DNA of 39,016 nucleotides from the IMG/VR virus record IMGVR_UViG_3300025099_000054, positions 1 through 39,016 of that record; one strand, 5' to 3'. A program made the position numbers and the translations under genes. This document shows, piece by piece, positions 9,108 through 15,898 of this stretch; position 1 is the stretch's first letter, and each line of letters begins with the position of its first letter. The notes beneath the pieces are model-generated. The model searched no databases, was not told the DNA's origin, and saw nothing but the letters and a program-made list of their open reading frames with translations. The DNA comes from a virus.

Positions 9108-10017
9108 TTAATTTATACCTCATCAAATCCGAAAATTTCATCTTTGGTGTTTGTTTTATAACATCTACCATCTTACGAAATCCCAAATCTGAAGGGTCCT
9201 TCTCAGTTAGTTTTACAAAATAGACATCAATATTGTGATTCATAAACTCTTCAACCATTTTTAACGAATCACTAATCGCGTCCGTGTCTAATGATATATA
9301 TATCGTTCTAACTTTTTTTTCGACTATTTTTCGTTTTAAGGATTTAAGTATTTGTTTTCCAAACAGCGGAATACAATTTCTTCTTATTGCTATCGCATCA
9401 AAAGGGCCTTCACACAATACTATTGGTTCGTCCCAATTAACGAATAACTCGAATCCAACTACATCTTTTGAAGTAGCGGAATTTTTATATTTCATTGGTG
9501 ATTCATAGATGTCTCTACCAACAAAAAAATTTAATTTACCATCTTTATCATAACTTGGAATCACTACACGATTACTAAACATACCACTTTCACAATAACC
9601 AATATTATACTTTAGTATATCTTCGTGTGTAATTCCTCTTTTTCTTAAATAAGATAATGCATTTTTGTAAAATGGATTTGATGATTTTTCCCACATAGGT
9701 TTAAATTCATCAGGTAGTTTTACAATACTTTTATCATCATCTTTAAATTTTCTTGGTTTACTATCAACTAATCCACCCAACTCATCAAATTGTGCTTTAG
9801 TTGCACTCATACCTTTTAATAAGGTAAATAAACTTCTACCTTTTTTATCACATACCCAACAATGCCATACCGACTTTAGGATGTTTACTTCAAGTTTTGG
9901 TTTATAGTGGTTACAAAAAGGACAAAACCAAGCAAACTGACCTTGTTTTTTATGTCGTTTGTGTTTACCACCCAATACTCTATCGAGTAAATTTAATATT
10001 TTAGTTTCTTCAAACAT
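9070..10017 (-). CDS. DNA primase, T4 gp61-like (zinc ribbon plus TOPRIM)
   Basis: The 315-residue protein has the DnaG-type layout. An N-terminal zinc ribbon has C32-x2-C35 (CPFCNH) and C53-x2-C56 (HCWVC). A TOPRIM core carries CEGPFDAIAI (catalytic Glu about 203) and SLDTDA (Asp 244 and 246). Length is close to T4 gp61 (342 aa), and there is no fused helicase. It synthesises RNA primers on the lagging strand at the phage replication fork, normally with a gp41-type helicase, which is not in this window. The gene overlaps the upstream glycosyltransferase gene by 8 nt and the following small gene by 38 nt. It is therefore part of a compact replication/recombination operon. Confidence 0.9.
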   Translation of the reverse strand: MFEETKILNLLDRVLGGKHKRHKKQGQFAWFCPFCNHYKPKLEVNILKSVWHCWVCDKKGRSLFTLLKGMSATKAQFDELGGLVDSKPRKFKDDDKSIVKLPDEFKPMWEKSSNPFYKNALSYLRKRGITHEDILKYNIGYCESGMFSNRVVIPSYDKDGKLNFFVGRDIYESPMKYKNSATSKDVVGFELFVNWDEPIVLCEGPFDAIAIRRNCIPLFGKQILKSLKRKIVEKKVRTIYISLDTDAISDSLKMVEEFMNHNIDVYFVKLTEKDPSDLGFRKMVDVIKQTPKMKFSDLMRYKLSGKKTAGIDLEI

Positions 10018-11185
10018 CTCTACTTGGACTTATACTTGTAGGTAACCAAACTTGGTCTCCATCTTTATTGTAAATACTGAGTAAATCATCTCTCCACTTT
10101 TCAGTATCCGAATATTTGGATAAATATTCTTTTAACTTACCTAAATAATTATTTCTATCTTCAATAGAAAGATTAGATATTTCAGCTACTTGATTTTCAA
10201 ATTGTTTTTGTGTAGATGCTCTAAACGGATATTCCATTTCTTTACACCAATTTTTGTGTAGAATAGGTATTTTACCAAAATCAATTGATTGAAAAATACT
10301 ATAACCAAAAGGTTCACTTTCAAAACAACTATGACTTATACCCCAATCTTCCCCTCGATAAAACTTATCTATTTTTTCAGACCTATAATCAATAACCTTG
10401 AATTTATTTAACTTAACACTTTTTTTGTAATCATCAAAACAATTCTCATAGAATTTTTCTAATGTTAAACCTATAGATTCAATTTTTTCTAAAAAGTGGA
10501 GATTCTTTCTTGCCTCACATCTAGCTGGAAATCCTACAACATTAGAATTATTGGCAGAAAGATTATTTTTAAATTCATATGTATTGGATATTTTATAATC
10601 AAACTTACTTTCATCATCAGTACCAATCCAAATAGAATTTTCCGAATCTTCAATTAAATGGTTTTGATAATCAATAGATTTTTGTTGATAATTTATAATT
10701 TTCTTTGAAAACTTTCGTAACTTTTGTTGGTATTTTAATGTAACTGATTCAAGACTATGTATACAAACTGAATCTATTTTTCTATCGTAAACACCTCTCA
10801 TTTTCTTTATTGACCACTCTAAGGAATTTCCATACATCATAATTGGTAAAGGATAGGACAAAAGGTGAAACTTTCTAGCTCCTCTTATTATCATATCTAC
10901 AGTTCTTCTATCAGGTAAGGAAAAATAATTAGATACTGGAAGTCGAGACATTGTATATTCCCATTCCCATTCAGTACCTGGCCTATGTATTACATCTACA
11001 TATTGTTTGGCATAGTCAATCCATTCTTTATCTTGTTCAATTTCAATTATTAGAATTGGTTTAACAATCAAATGTGGAGCTACATTACTTATCCAATCAT
11101 CAACCCATTTTGAAACACCACCATTTGAAACATCACCTACCTCGGTTGCTACATAAACATCATAAGGTTCGTTCAAATTTATCAT
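10010..11185 (-). CDS. GT-B-type glycosyltransferase
   Basis: A 391-residue protein with GT-B features: an N-terminal Rossmann-like start with an early Gly-rich loop (YVATEVGDVSNGGVSKWV) and a C-terminal donor-domain pattern. That pattern includes VVGFPARCEARKNLHFLEKI and later SCFESEPFGYSIFQSIDFGKIP, where the E-P-FG-x-S element matches the nucleotide-sugar-binding E-x7-E region of GT4-like enzymes. No membrane helix or signal peptide is present, so it is cytoplasmic. It sits between the primase and a nuclease-like gene, overlapping both (8 and 4 nt). That placement makes modification of phage DNA, as by T4 alpha-glucosyltransferase (400 aa, also GT-B), an attractive reading. No hydroxymethylase or other base-modifying gene is in the window. 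Glycosylation of a host or virion molecule is equally possible. Confidence 0.7.
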   Translation of the reverse strand: MINLNEPYDVYVATEVGDVSNGGVSKWVDDWISNVAPHLIVKPILIIEIEQDKEWIDYAKQYVDVIHRPGTEWEWEYTMSRLPVSNYFSLPDRRTVDMIIRGARKFHLLSYPLPIMMYGNSLEWSIKKMRGVYDRKIDSVCIHSLESVTLKYQQKLRKFSKKIINYQQKSIDYQNHLIEDSENSIWIGTDDESKFDYKISNTYEFKNNLSANNSNVVGFPARCEARKNLHFLEKIESIGLTLEKFYENCFDDYKKSVKLNKFKVIDYRSEKIDKFYRGEDWGISHSCFESEPFGYSIFQSIDFGKIPILHKNWCKEMEYPFRASTQKQFENQVAEISNLSIEDRNNYLGKLKEYLSKYSDTEKWRDDLLSIYNKDGDQVWLPTSISPSRDV

Positions 11186-11514
11186 TTTATTAAATCTATA
11201 AAATCTTGAATTTCTAAAACTGCGTAGGTTTTACTACGATTCCTTTTAAATATTAACACTGGTTTTCCCTTTTCACTATTAGATTCAGCCTGTTTTAATG
11301 ATTCCCATATGTTTAATTTTTCTTGATTCTTACATTCTATAGCATATGGTATCAATTTACGAGCGGCAGGTGAAAGTTGTATATCCTCTCCACTTTCTCC
11401 CATCGTAGTAGATTTGATGTCATCGGGTTCTAATTGTTTGAAGTTTTCTAATAACTGGTCACGAATTTGATTCTGTAACCTTTTACCTTTATTTTTAGCA
11501 GAACGAGTTTTCAT
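11182..11514 (-). CDS. PD-(D/E)XK-type nuclease-like protein (resolvase-like)
   Basis: The 110-residue protein has a basic N-terminus (KTRSAKNKGKRLQNQIRDQ), then GESGEDI with Asp at 44, then AIECKNQ (Glu60-x-Lys62), then a helix with Gln76. This order matches the catalytic core of small PD-(D/E)XK nucleases, including Holliday-junction resolvases and VRR-type enzymes. The size is about that of a minimal resolvase. The 3' end overlaps the glycosyltransferase start by 4 nt, placing it with DNA-processing genes. Resolution of branched DNA or trimming in recombination is inferred. A weak Shine-Dalgarno upstream leaves the start slightly uncertain. Confidence 0.65.
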   Translation of the reverse strand: MKTRSAKNKGKRLQNQIRDQLLENFKQLEPDDIKSTTMGESGEDIQLSPAARKLIPYAIECKNQEKLNIWESLKQAESNSEKGKPVLIFKRNRSKTYAVLEIQDFIDLIK

Positions 11515-11542
11515 ACCAATAAGTATAACCTAAATTTTGAAA

Positions 11543-11929
11543 CTATTTAAAAATCTTGCTCCATTTTTTTCTGTATTCATTCTGTGCCCATCTTTCGGCT
11601 AATTCTTCCCATTTATTATCATCGTGTGGGTCTCTACCTTGATGGACTGCCATGTTTCCAGCTTGATTGTATTTCTTAACGAACTTTCTAACACCCAATC
11701 TTTGTGCGTCAAGTGCATGTTTGATTTCGTGTAATACAGAAATAATGAATTCTTTTACATTTGGATAGGAACGATTTAGTAGTATGGTATCCTTTTCAGG
11801 TATGTAATCACCATAGTCGTGTTTAGCACCAAACTTTACCTTACTCTTCAACTTGTACTTTTTTACAAGTGACTGTGCGGTCTGTAAGTAATCAATTCGT
11901 TCTAATAGTAATTGTGATAATTTAATCAT
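11543..11929 (-). CDS. Tagged HExxH metalloprotease-like protein, candidate packaged effector
   Basis: The 128-residue protein begins MIKLSQLLLE, the ten-residue leader shared with neighbouring genes. It then carries a zinc-protease motif HEIKH (67-71) followed by a downstream acidic helix NKWEELAERWA that could supply the third ligand (Glu108, 109 or 112). This is the layout of small IrrE/SprT-like metallopeptidase folds. The Lys-rich body (KKYKLKSKVKF) and absence of a signal peptide suggest a soluble protein. The start overlaps the preceding stop by 8 nt (ATGATTAA), so translation is probably coupled. If the leader is a head-targeting peptide, this would be an injected protease. Substrate unknown; the protease fold is a motif-based call. 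Confidence 0.6.
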   Translation of the reverse strand: MIKLSQLLLERIDYLQTAQSLVKKYKLKSKVKFGAKHDYGDYIPEKDTILLNRSYPNVKEFIISVLHEIKHALDAQRLGVRKFVKKYNQAGNMAVHQGRDPHDDNKWEELAERWAQNEYRKKWSKIFK

Positions 11930-12275
11930 CTAAAATATCCGATATCTCATAATTTGTTGAATAATCCTCACTACCATATTTATCCCAACTTCCAACATCT
12001 TCTTGAAAATTATCGTACTTAACACCTGTATTCTTTACCTTTTTAATCACTTGCATTCGCTGTTGGGATTTATCCTTCTTATCATAAATATTAGTTGCTT
12101 TTGGAAAACTCCATTGAACATAGCCACCTTTTTCAAACCAAGGCTCAGGTTTATTAGATTTAATACCTAACTTTCTAACCTTACCCTTTGGTAAAAAACC
12201 TGTATCAGGTTCACCAGCATCGTTGTAGGTTGCATTCAGACTAACTTCTCTAATTAAGTCCATCAACTTAATCAT
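11922..12275 (-). CDS. Tagged protein of unknown function, candidate internal head protein
   Basis: A 117-residue product starts with MIKLMDLIRE, the shared leader, then a polar body rich in Lys, Asp, Asn and Tyr (SQQRMQVIKKVKNTG, YGSEDYSTNYEISDILDD). There is no membrane segment, Cys pair or catalytic motif that I recognise. The start overlaps the preceding stop by one base (TAATG) and its stop overlaps the next tagged gene. The leader ends in I-R-E, fitting the (I/L)-x-E rule of the T4 prohead protease. Function is unknown. Confidence 0.6.
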   Translation of the reverse strand: MIKLMDLIREVSLNATYNDAGEPDTGFLPKGKVRKLGIKSNKPEPWFEKGGYVQWSFPKATNIYDKKDKSQQRMQVIKKVKNTGVKYDNFQEDVGSWDKYGSEDYSTNYEISDILDD

Positions 12276-13198
12276 TAAACTGTTATTTCACCTTTTCTTG
12301 CTGTGTACCATTTACGAAATTGAGCAGGAGTTCCAACAGTTATATCCTTTTCATCTACATAAGATAATAGTGTCTTCTTATAAGATTCCTCAGGTTCATC
12401 AATAGTCGATGATTGTGAATCGTTTTGGAAGTAATAATCTTCCCAAACCCTTTTCAATACAAATACATCCTTGACCTTGACATTGTAGATTAGTATTTCG
12501 TTCCACCAACTATTAGTTTCATTTGATGATTTAGTTAGGTTTGCAACTACCTTTTTCTTGTTTGATTTTAACAACTTGTTTGTTGTGTCTATATATTTTT
12601 TCAAATGTTTTGCAGTTATAGGTCCCAATGCCTTTTTAACAGCTTCAATTCTCTTCGTGTATGGTAAATCATCGTACTTTGGGTCGTCCTCGATTGCATC
12701 TGAAATCTCATATTCAATATCTTTCCATTCTGAATAATCAGGTAATTTAGCTCTTTTCAAAGCACCTCGTAAAGTATCGTCACCAAATATGTGATATCCT
12801 TTTACCCACCTACGACCTTTTAAATCAGGTACGGTATCAAAATCCATACCTTTCTGTGCTAACAATAAACCTGAGACATGAAATATAACACCACCACTAC
12901 CAGTCTGTACACCACGACCTTTTGCTAGTTGTGATGATTTATTGGCTGCATTAAATGTTGAGATTGATTTTTTCTTACCTATAATATCCTTTAATGTCTT
13001 GATGTGGTTTGGGTCTGTAACATGAAAGGCATCTATAGGTACTTTACCGATTATCGTTTCCATCGTTTTAGGATATATCGGAACATAGTCATGTGTGAGA
13101 GACCAACTTAATGCCTCTCTTGAATGTGCTGGATACCACTTATCATTAAGTTGTTTCCCATACATTCTTTCGTTTATCAAATCCATTAGTTTAATCAT
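12275..13198 (-). CDS. Tagged ADP-ribosyltransferase-like protein, possible functional analogue of T4 Alt
   Basis: A 307-residue protein begins with the leader MIKLMDLINE. Three blocks then appear in the order seen in ADP-ribosyltransferase folds: AFHVTDP (57-63), KSISTF (77-82, like the STS strand) with a Gly-rich strand GRGVQTGSGGVIFHVSG (94-110), and WWNEILIYNVKVKDVFVLKR (231-250). The last recalls the catalytic Glu-strand pattern of these enzymes (here Glu234), but the residue two before it is Trp rather than Gln or Glu. T4 packages the ADP-ribosyltransferase Alt with a cleavable N-terminal peptide, so the pairing of tag and fold is suggestive. The fold call is by eye and moderate. It could be another phage family with the same secondary structure. 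The start forms TAATG with the upstream stop. Confidence 0.5.
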   Translation of the reverse strand: MIKLMDLINERMYGKQLNDKWYPAHSREALSWSLTHDYVPIYPKTMETIIGKVPIDAFHVTDPNHIKTLKDIIGKKKSISTFNAANKSSQLAKGRGVQTGSGGVIFHVSGLLLAQKGMDFDTVPDLKGRRWVKGYHIFGDDTLRGALKRAKLPDYSEWKDIEYEISDAIEDDPKYDDLPYTKRIEAVKKALGPITAKHLKKYIDTTNKLLKSNKKKVVANLTKSSNETNSWWNEILIYNVKVKDVFVLKRVWEDYYFQNDSQSSTIDEPEESYKKTLLSYVDEKDITVGTPAQFRKWYTARKGEITV

Positions 13199-13494
13199 TA
13201 TGTAAATCTCTCCTTACCAGTACCACTTAATTTTCTTTTTATGTACCCTTGTGCCCACTTAGCTGCTTTTCTTAGAATATGAGTATTGGTATCTACTATA
13301 TACTTAGCTTCCCTACCTTTTACAAATAAAAAATAATCATTTTTTTTGATGCCATATTTCTTTCCAATAGAATGTCTATCAGCTTCGTTACTACGATATA
13401 ATTGAACTTGTCTACCATCCTTTAACCGAGCAGTACCTACATATTCATCACCGACACTCATTCTTTCTTCTATTAAATCTTTTAATTTTATCAT
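13198..13494 (-). CDS. Tagged basic protein of unknown function
   Basis: A 98-residue basic protein starts MIKLKDLIEE followed by RM, as in the next tagged gene (INERM). The remainder is beta-rich then helical (RLKDGRQVQLYRS, KKNDYFLFVKGREAKYIV, RKAAKWAQGYIKRKL), with a net positive charge compatible with nucleic-acid binding. No signal peptide or catalytic motif is seen. Its start overlaps the upstream stop by 4 nt. The leader ends I-E-E, matching a (I/L)-x-E cleavage site. Function is unknown. Confidence 0.6.
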   Translation of the reverse strand: MIKLKDLIEERMSVGDEYVGTARLKDGRQVQLYRSNEADRHSIGKKYGIKKNDYFLFVKGREAKYIVDTNTHILRKAAKWAQGYIKRKLSGTGKERFT

Positions 13495-13757
13495 TTTGTC
13501 AGCAACTCTAATACTTTTATCTGTTTCTTCTGAGATTCAATGTGAGCGTTTTTTGCAACTATGATAAGAGAATCCACATATACCTTCTCTTCCAACTTCT
13601 TAATTTTAGCTTCCCACTCAACATCACGAGCCTTTAACATTTCTACTGCTTCTTCATAAGTAAATGATGCTGGTTTAACACCATCCTTTAAAATTTCTTG
13701 TCCACCTAATAAAGATAGAGTAAACAATGTTATTAGTAAATATTTTAGTTTAATCAT
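13491..13757 (-). CDS. Exported coiled-coil protein, possible spanin-like lysis factor
   Basis: An 88-residue product has a hydrophobic N-terminus MIKLKYLLITLFTLSLLGGQ, which reads as a signal peptide or signal anchor ending in GGQ. A charged coiled coil follows from about 30 to the end (EEAVEMLKARDVEWEAKIKKLEEKV, IESQKKQIKVLELL). Short N-terminally anchored coiled-coil proteins are typical of Rz-type spanins, and holin-like genes lie about 2 kb upstream. The first five residues match the neighbouring leader, but the rest is hydrophobic, so head targeting is unlikely here. Starts and stops overlap the flanking genes by 4 nt. Spanin function is inference. Confidence 0.55.
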   Translation of the reverse strand: MIKLKYLLITLFTLSLLGGQEILKDGVKPASFTYEEAVEMLKARDVEWEAKIKKLEEKVYVDSLIIVAKNAHIESQKKQIKVLELLTK

Positions 13758-14056
13758 ATCAATTCTTCTATTTGTTCTTCTATTTTTTTATGTAATATTT
13801 TTAGTTCTTTCAAACCCTTTTTAATCATAGCTGGTTTCTCAGCGTTTACACCTTTAAATACCTTACCCATATTGACACTCCAACTCTGACCCCAAATTTT
13901 CAACATAAGAAATCCTTTCTTAGTATCACTCATTGGTGCTTCATTTTGTATTTGTTTTGGTGTTTTAAAAGGCGGGTTATCCTTTTCGGTATAAATTTTA
14001 CCCAACACTAATTTATTATCAGACCACTCTTTGAGTAAATCTTTTAGTTTTACCAC
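13754..14056 (-). CDS. Tagged protein of unknown function with GTG start
   Basis: A 100-residue product with a GTG start begins MVKLKDLLKE, the leader shared with four other genes in this run. A mixed body follows, ending in a Lys/Glu-rich helix (KKGLKELKILHKKIEEQIEEL). The GTG overlaps the end of the upstream gene by 7 nt. The leader ends L-K-E, fitting the prohead-protease rule. No domain is recognised. Membership of the leader family is the main clue. Confidence 0.6.
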   Translation of the reverse strand: MVKLKDLLKEWSDNKLVLGKIYTEKDNPPFKTPKQIQNEAPMSDTKKGFLMLKIWGQSWSVNMGKVFKGVNAEKPAMIKKGLKELKILHKKIEEQIEELI

Positions 14057-15075
14057 TTACGACAACTCCAATAACGGGCTTTATGTCTTGGTCCTGGTGA
14101 ATCACAATTATGTCTTGCTCTAAAATTAGCTCTAGCTTTAGGATTAGATTTCCTAATTCTCATAGTTCCACCCTTAGCGTCTCCACCTTGTCCAAAGTTT
14201 ACCTTTACGACATTACCTTTTGGATTTTTAACATATACTTTAAATTTCTTTGAGTCTCCTTGCATCGGTTTTCCAAGTTTAACCTTACGACCTTGATATT
14301 CGGCTTCAGGTAGTAAACCAGTCATGGTGTATCCCCATGAACCATCTTCCATCCAAATGTCGTATGACTCCTCTACGGATTCCTTCTTTTTCTTCTTACC
14401 CTTTTCTTCATACCCACTAGCAAATGCTGCTTTTCTTTGAGCATCACTTGAAAATCCTTCCTTTTTAGATTTATTACCCCAATTCTTAGCACCTACCTTA
14501 CGACACTTTACAAGTGCTCCACTTGCGTATGCTGAAGGCCATACATCATAACGAGCTTTGACCTTGTGGTAACAAGCATCTTTCTTACCAGCTGCTTCAT
14601 CAAACTGTTCTTCAGTCATCATTTGAGATTCACGAATTTTTTTGATTTCAGTACGAATCAGATTTCTAATCATATTTTCAACTTTATCACTTTTCATAAT
14701 GCTCTCCTCTTGGTCTTTACCTTTTTTAAATCTGTGTTCTCCATCAGGATTATTCTGTGGAACATTCCCAACATTTCTTAAATAATTTGGTGGATTCAAC
14801 ATTTCCTTTTTAATAAATCTTTTTACTAATTGTAATGCTCTTTTATGTAATGGGTCTTTTTTATTTTTAAGAGCAGTACCAACCTTCTTAGTTTTAGTTA
14901 ATTGTTTCTTCAACAATTGATTATAAGCTTGTGGGTTTACTACTGCCATATTTGGTACTAATTCATTAATTTCCATATGTTCTCTCTTTTTTCTCCCTTG
15001 ACAATGAGCCTTTTGACTAAACCCCTTTGGGTTATTACAATCAATAGACTTTTTATATTTTTTACTCCAACCCAC
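14050..15075 (-). CDS. Modular basic protein with several DNA-binding-like domains; possible protease-processed internal protein
   Basis: A 341-residue, strongly basic protein (GTG start, TAGTG overlap with the previous gene) looks like beads on a string. Residues 1-31 are GWSKKYKKS-type with two Cys; 40-115 are Lys-rich; 161-200 hold KKDACYHKVKARY...GALVKCRKVGAKNWG; 262-341 hold RKVKLGKP to RYWSCRKW. The last two resemble uncharacterised domains found in marine phages and large DNA viruses (recalled, not searched). Acidic linkers between beads contain IRE/S (147-150), FDE/A (158-161), VEE/S (234-237) and LPE/A (255-258). Two of these (IRE, LPE) match the (L/I)-x-E cleavage rule of the T4 gp21 protease exactly and two are near variants. 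A virion DNA-condensing protein cut during head maturation is a reasonable inference; other nucleoid-type roles are possible. Confidence 0.6.
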   Translation of the reverse strand: MGWSKKYKKSIDCNNPKGFSQKAHCQGRKKREHMEINELVPNMAVVNPQAYNQLLKKQLTKTKKVGTALKNKKDPLHKRALQLVKRFIKKEMLNPPNYLRNVGNVPQNNPDGEHRFKKGKDQEESIMKSDKVENMIRNLIRTEIKKIRESQMMTEEQFDEAAGKKDACYHKVKARYDVWPSAYASGALVKCRKVGAKNWGNKSKKEGFSSDAQRKAAFASGYEEKGKKKKKESVEESYDIWMEDGSWGYTMTGLLPEAEYQGRKVKLGKPMQGDSKKFKVYVKNPKGNVVKVNFGQGGDAKGGTMRIRKSNPKARANFRARHNCDSPGPRHKARYWSCRKW

Positions 15076-15434
15076 TACTTTTTGGGTTTGGTTGATACTC
15101 TAATAGGTGCTTTACCTTGTCCAGCAGATTGTTTACCACCACGACCTGCCTTATTTTGTGCGGCTCGTTTTCTACGAGTTGCACTGGCTTTTTGTTTTTT
15201 AGTCATGTTGGCGGCTTTAGATTTAGGAACACATTTAGCATATCCTCTTGATTTACCACTTGTTCCACATGGTGGATGTCCACCACCTTTTTTCTTTTTA
15301 CCAATATTTACCCACTTGTCTTTAAACCACTTTCTCAAATTTTCATGGACAGGCAAACCACATTCGACACATAGATTGTCGAGAAGTTTATGTGCTTGTT
15401 CTACGGTTAATTTTTGTAATACTTCTTTAATCAT
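15075..15434 (-). CDS. Small basic DNA-binding-like protein
   Basis: A 119-residue protein starts MIKEVLQKLTVEQ, with a helical N-terminal part containing C22 and C25. It becomes extremely Lys/Arg/Gly-rich: KWVNIGKKKKGGGHPPCGTS, then GYAKCVPKSKAANMTKKQ and ATRRKRAA. The GGGHPPCG...GYAKCVP block is one I recall from hypothetical proteins of marine phages and giant viruses; no function is assigned. The stop forms TAGTG with the GTG of the next basic gene, and the start overlaps the upstream stop by 8 nt (ATGATTAA). It likely binds nucleic acid and may be a partner of the modular basic protein downstream. Confidence 0.6.
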   Translation of the reverse strand: MIKEVLQKLTVEQAHKLLDNLCVECGLPVHENLRKWFKDKWVNIGKKKKGGGHPPCGTSGKSRGYAKCVPKSKAANMTKKQKASATRRKRAAQNKAGRGGKQSAGQGKAPIRVSTKPKK

Positions 15435-15750
15435 CAGCGTGTTCTAATAATTTAACATCATCTTCAGCGTTGTTAAACCAAAAATCTATTACTTTAGCAA
15501 ATGAACCAACAAATCCACCTAACATTAATAGTAGAATTTCTTTCCAACCACTCTGTACATCAACTCCGTTACTCATAAAGTAAATCATAAGTGCAAGGAT
15601 AGTAGAGAAAAGTGCTACTACAGATATACTGATATACCACTTCTTATTCTGTCTGAATTTTATAATATCAACTAATTGTTGATTTATAGCATGTTTCTGG
15701 TCTTGGACATGATAATCACTTACTTTCACATCCTTTTTTTCTACTGGCAT
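15427..15750 (-). CDS. Two-helix membrane protein, holin-like
   Basis: A 107-residue protein has a polar N-terminal segment, then two hydrophobic helices at about 43-60 (ISISVVALFSTILALMIYFM) and 70-86 (ILLLMLGGFVGSFAKVIDFW), and an acidic tail (NNAEDDVKLLEHADD). Two close membrane helices with a short turn and charged tail are usual for phage holins and holin-like proteins. AGGAG precedes the ATG. The 3TM holin-like gene 150 bp upstream supports a lysis module, but no endolysin is visible in this window. It may instead be a small inner-membrane host-takeover protein. Confidence 0.55.
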   Translation of the reverse strand: MPVEKKDVKVSDYHVQDQKHAINQQLVDIIKFRQNKKWYISISVVALFSTILALMIYFMSNGVDVQSGWKEILLLMLGGFVGSFAKVIDFWFNNAEDDVKLLEHADD

Positions 15751-15760
15751 TTGATTTCTC

Positions 15761-15886
15761 CTAACCGTTATTTATACATTTTTTAAAGCGTTTATAGACT
15801 CTTTTTACTACACTATGTTTACCTTGATTTCTACTTATCATCAACATGGCCTGTGCTCTAATAATCGCCTCTTGTTTTTCACTCAA
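15761..15886 (-). CDS. 41-residue basic protein with TTG start
   Basis: A short frame begins with TTG preceded by AAGGGG and encodes a product starting MSEKQEAIIRAQAMLMIS and ending VYKRFKKCINNG. It fills the gap between the two holin-like genes, with 12 nt on its left side and 10 nt on its right. The helical, positively charged product has no recognisable domain. The good ribosome site and exact fit in the gap support it; the TTG start and small size reduce certainty. Confidence 0.45.
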   Translation of the reverse strand: MSEKQEAIIRAQAMLMISRNQGKHSVVKRVYKRFKKCINNG

Positions 15887-15898
15887 CCTTTATTCCCC

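Noticed and set aside
14977-15447. Plus-strand 156-residue open frame
   Set aside because: It is the antisense shadow of two basic-protein genes with good overlaps and known-type domains. Its Leu/Phe/Pro-rich composition is what complementing Lys/Gly/Arg codons gives.
15769-15776. TATAAATA (exact T4 late-promoter core) on the minus strand just before the 107-residue membrane gene
   Set aside because: It lies only ~20 nt before the ATG and inside a short frame (15761-15886). In the other orientation the same bases give TATTTAT with no plus-strand gene behind it. I left it out of the promoter set.
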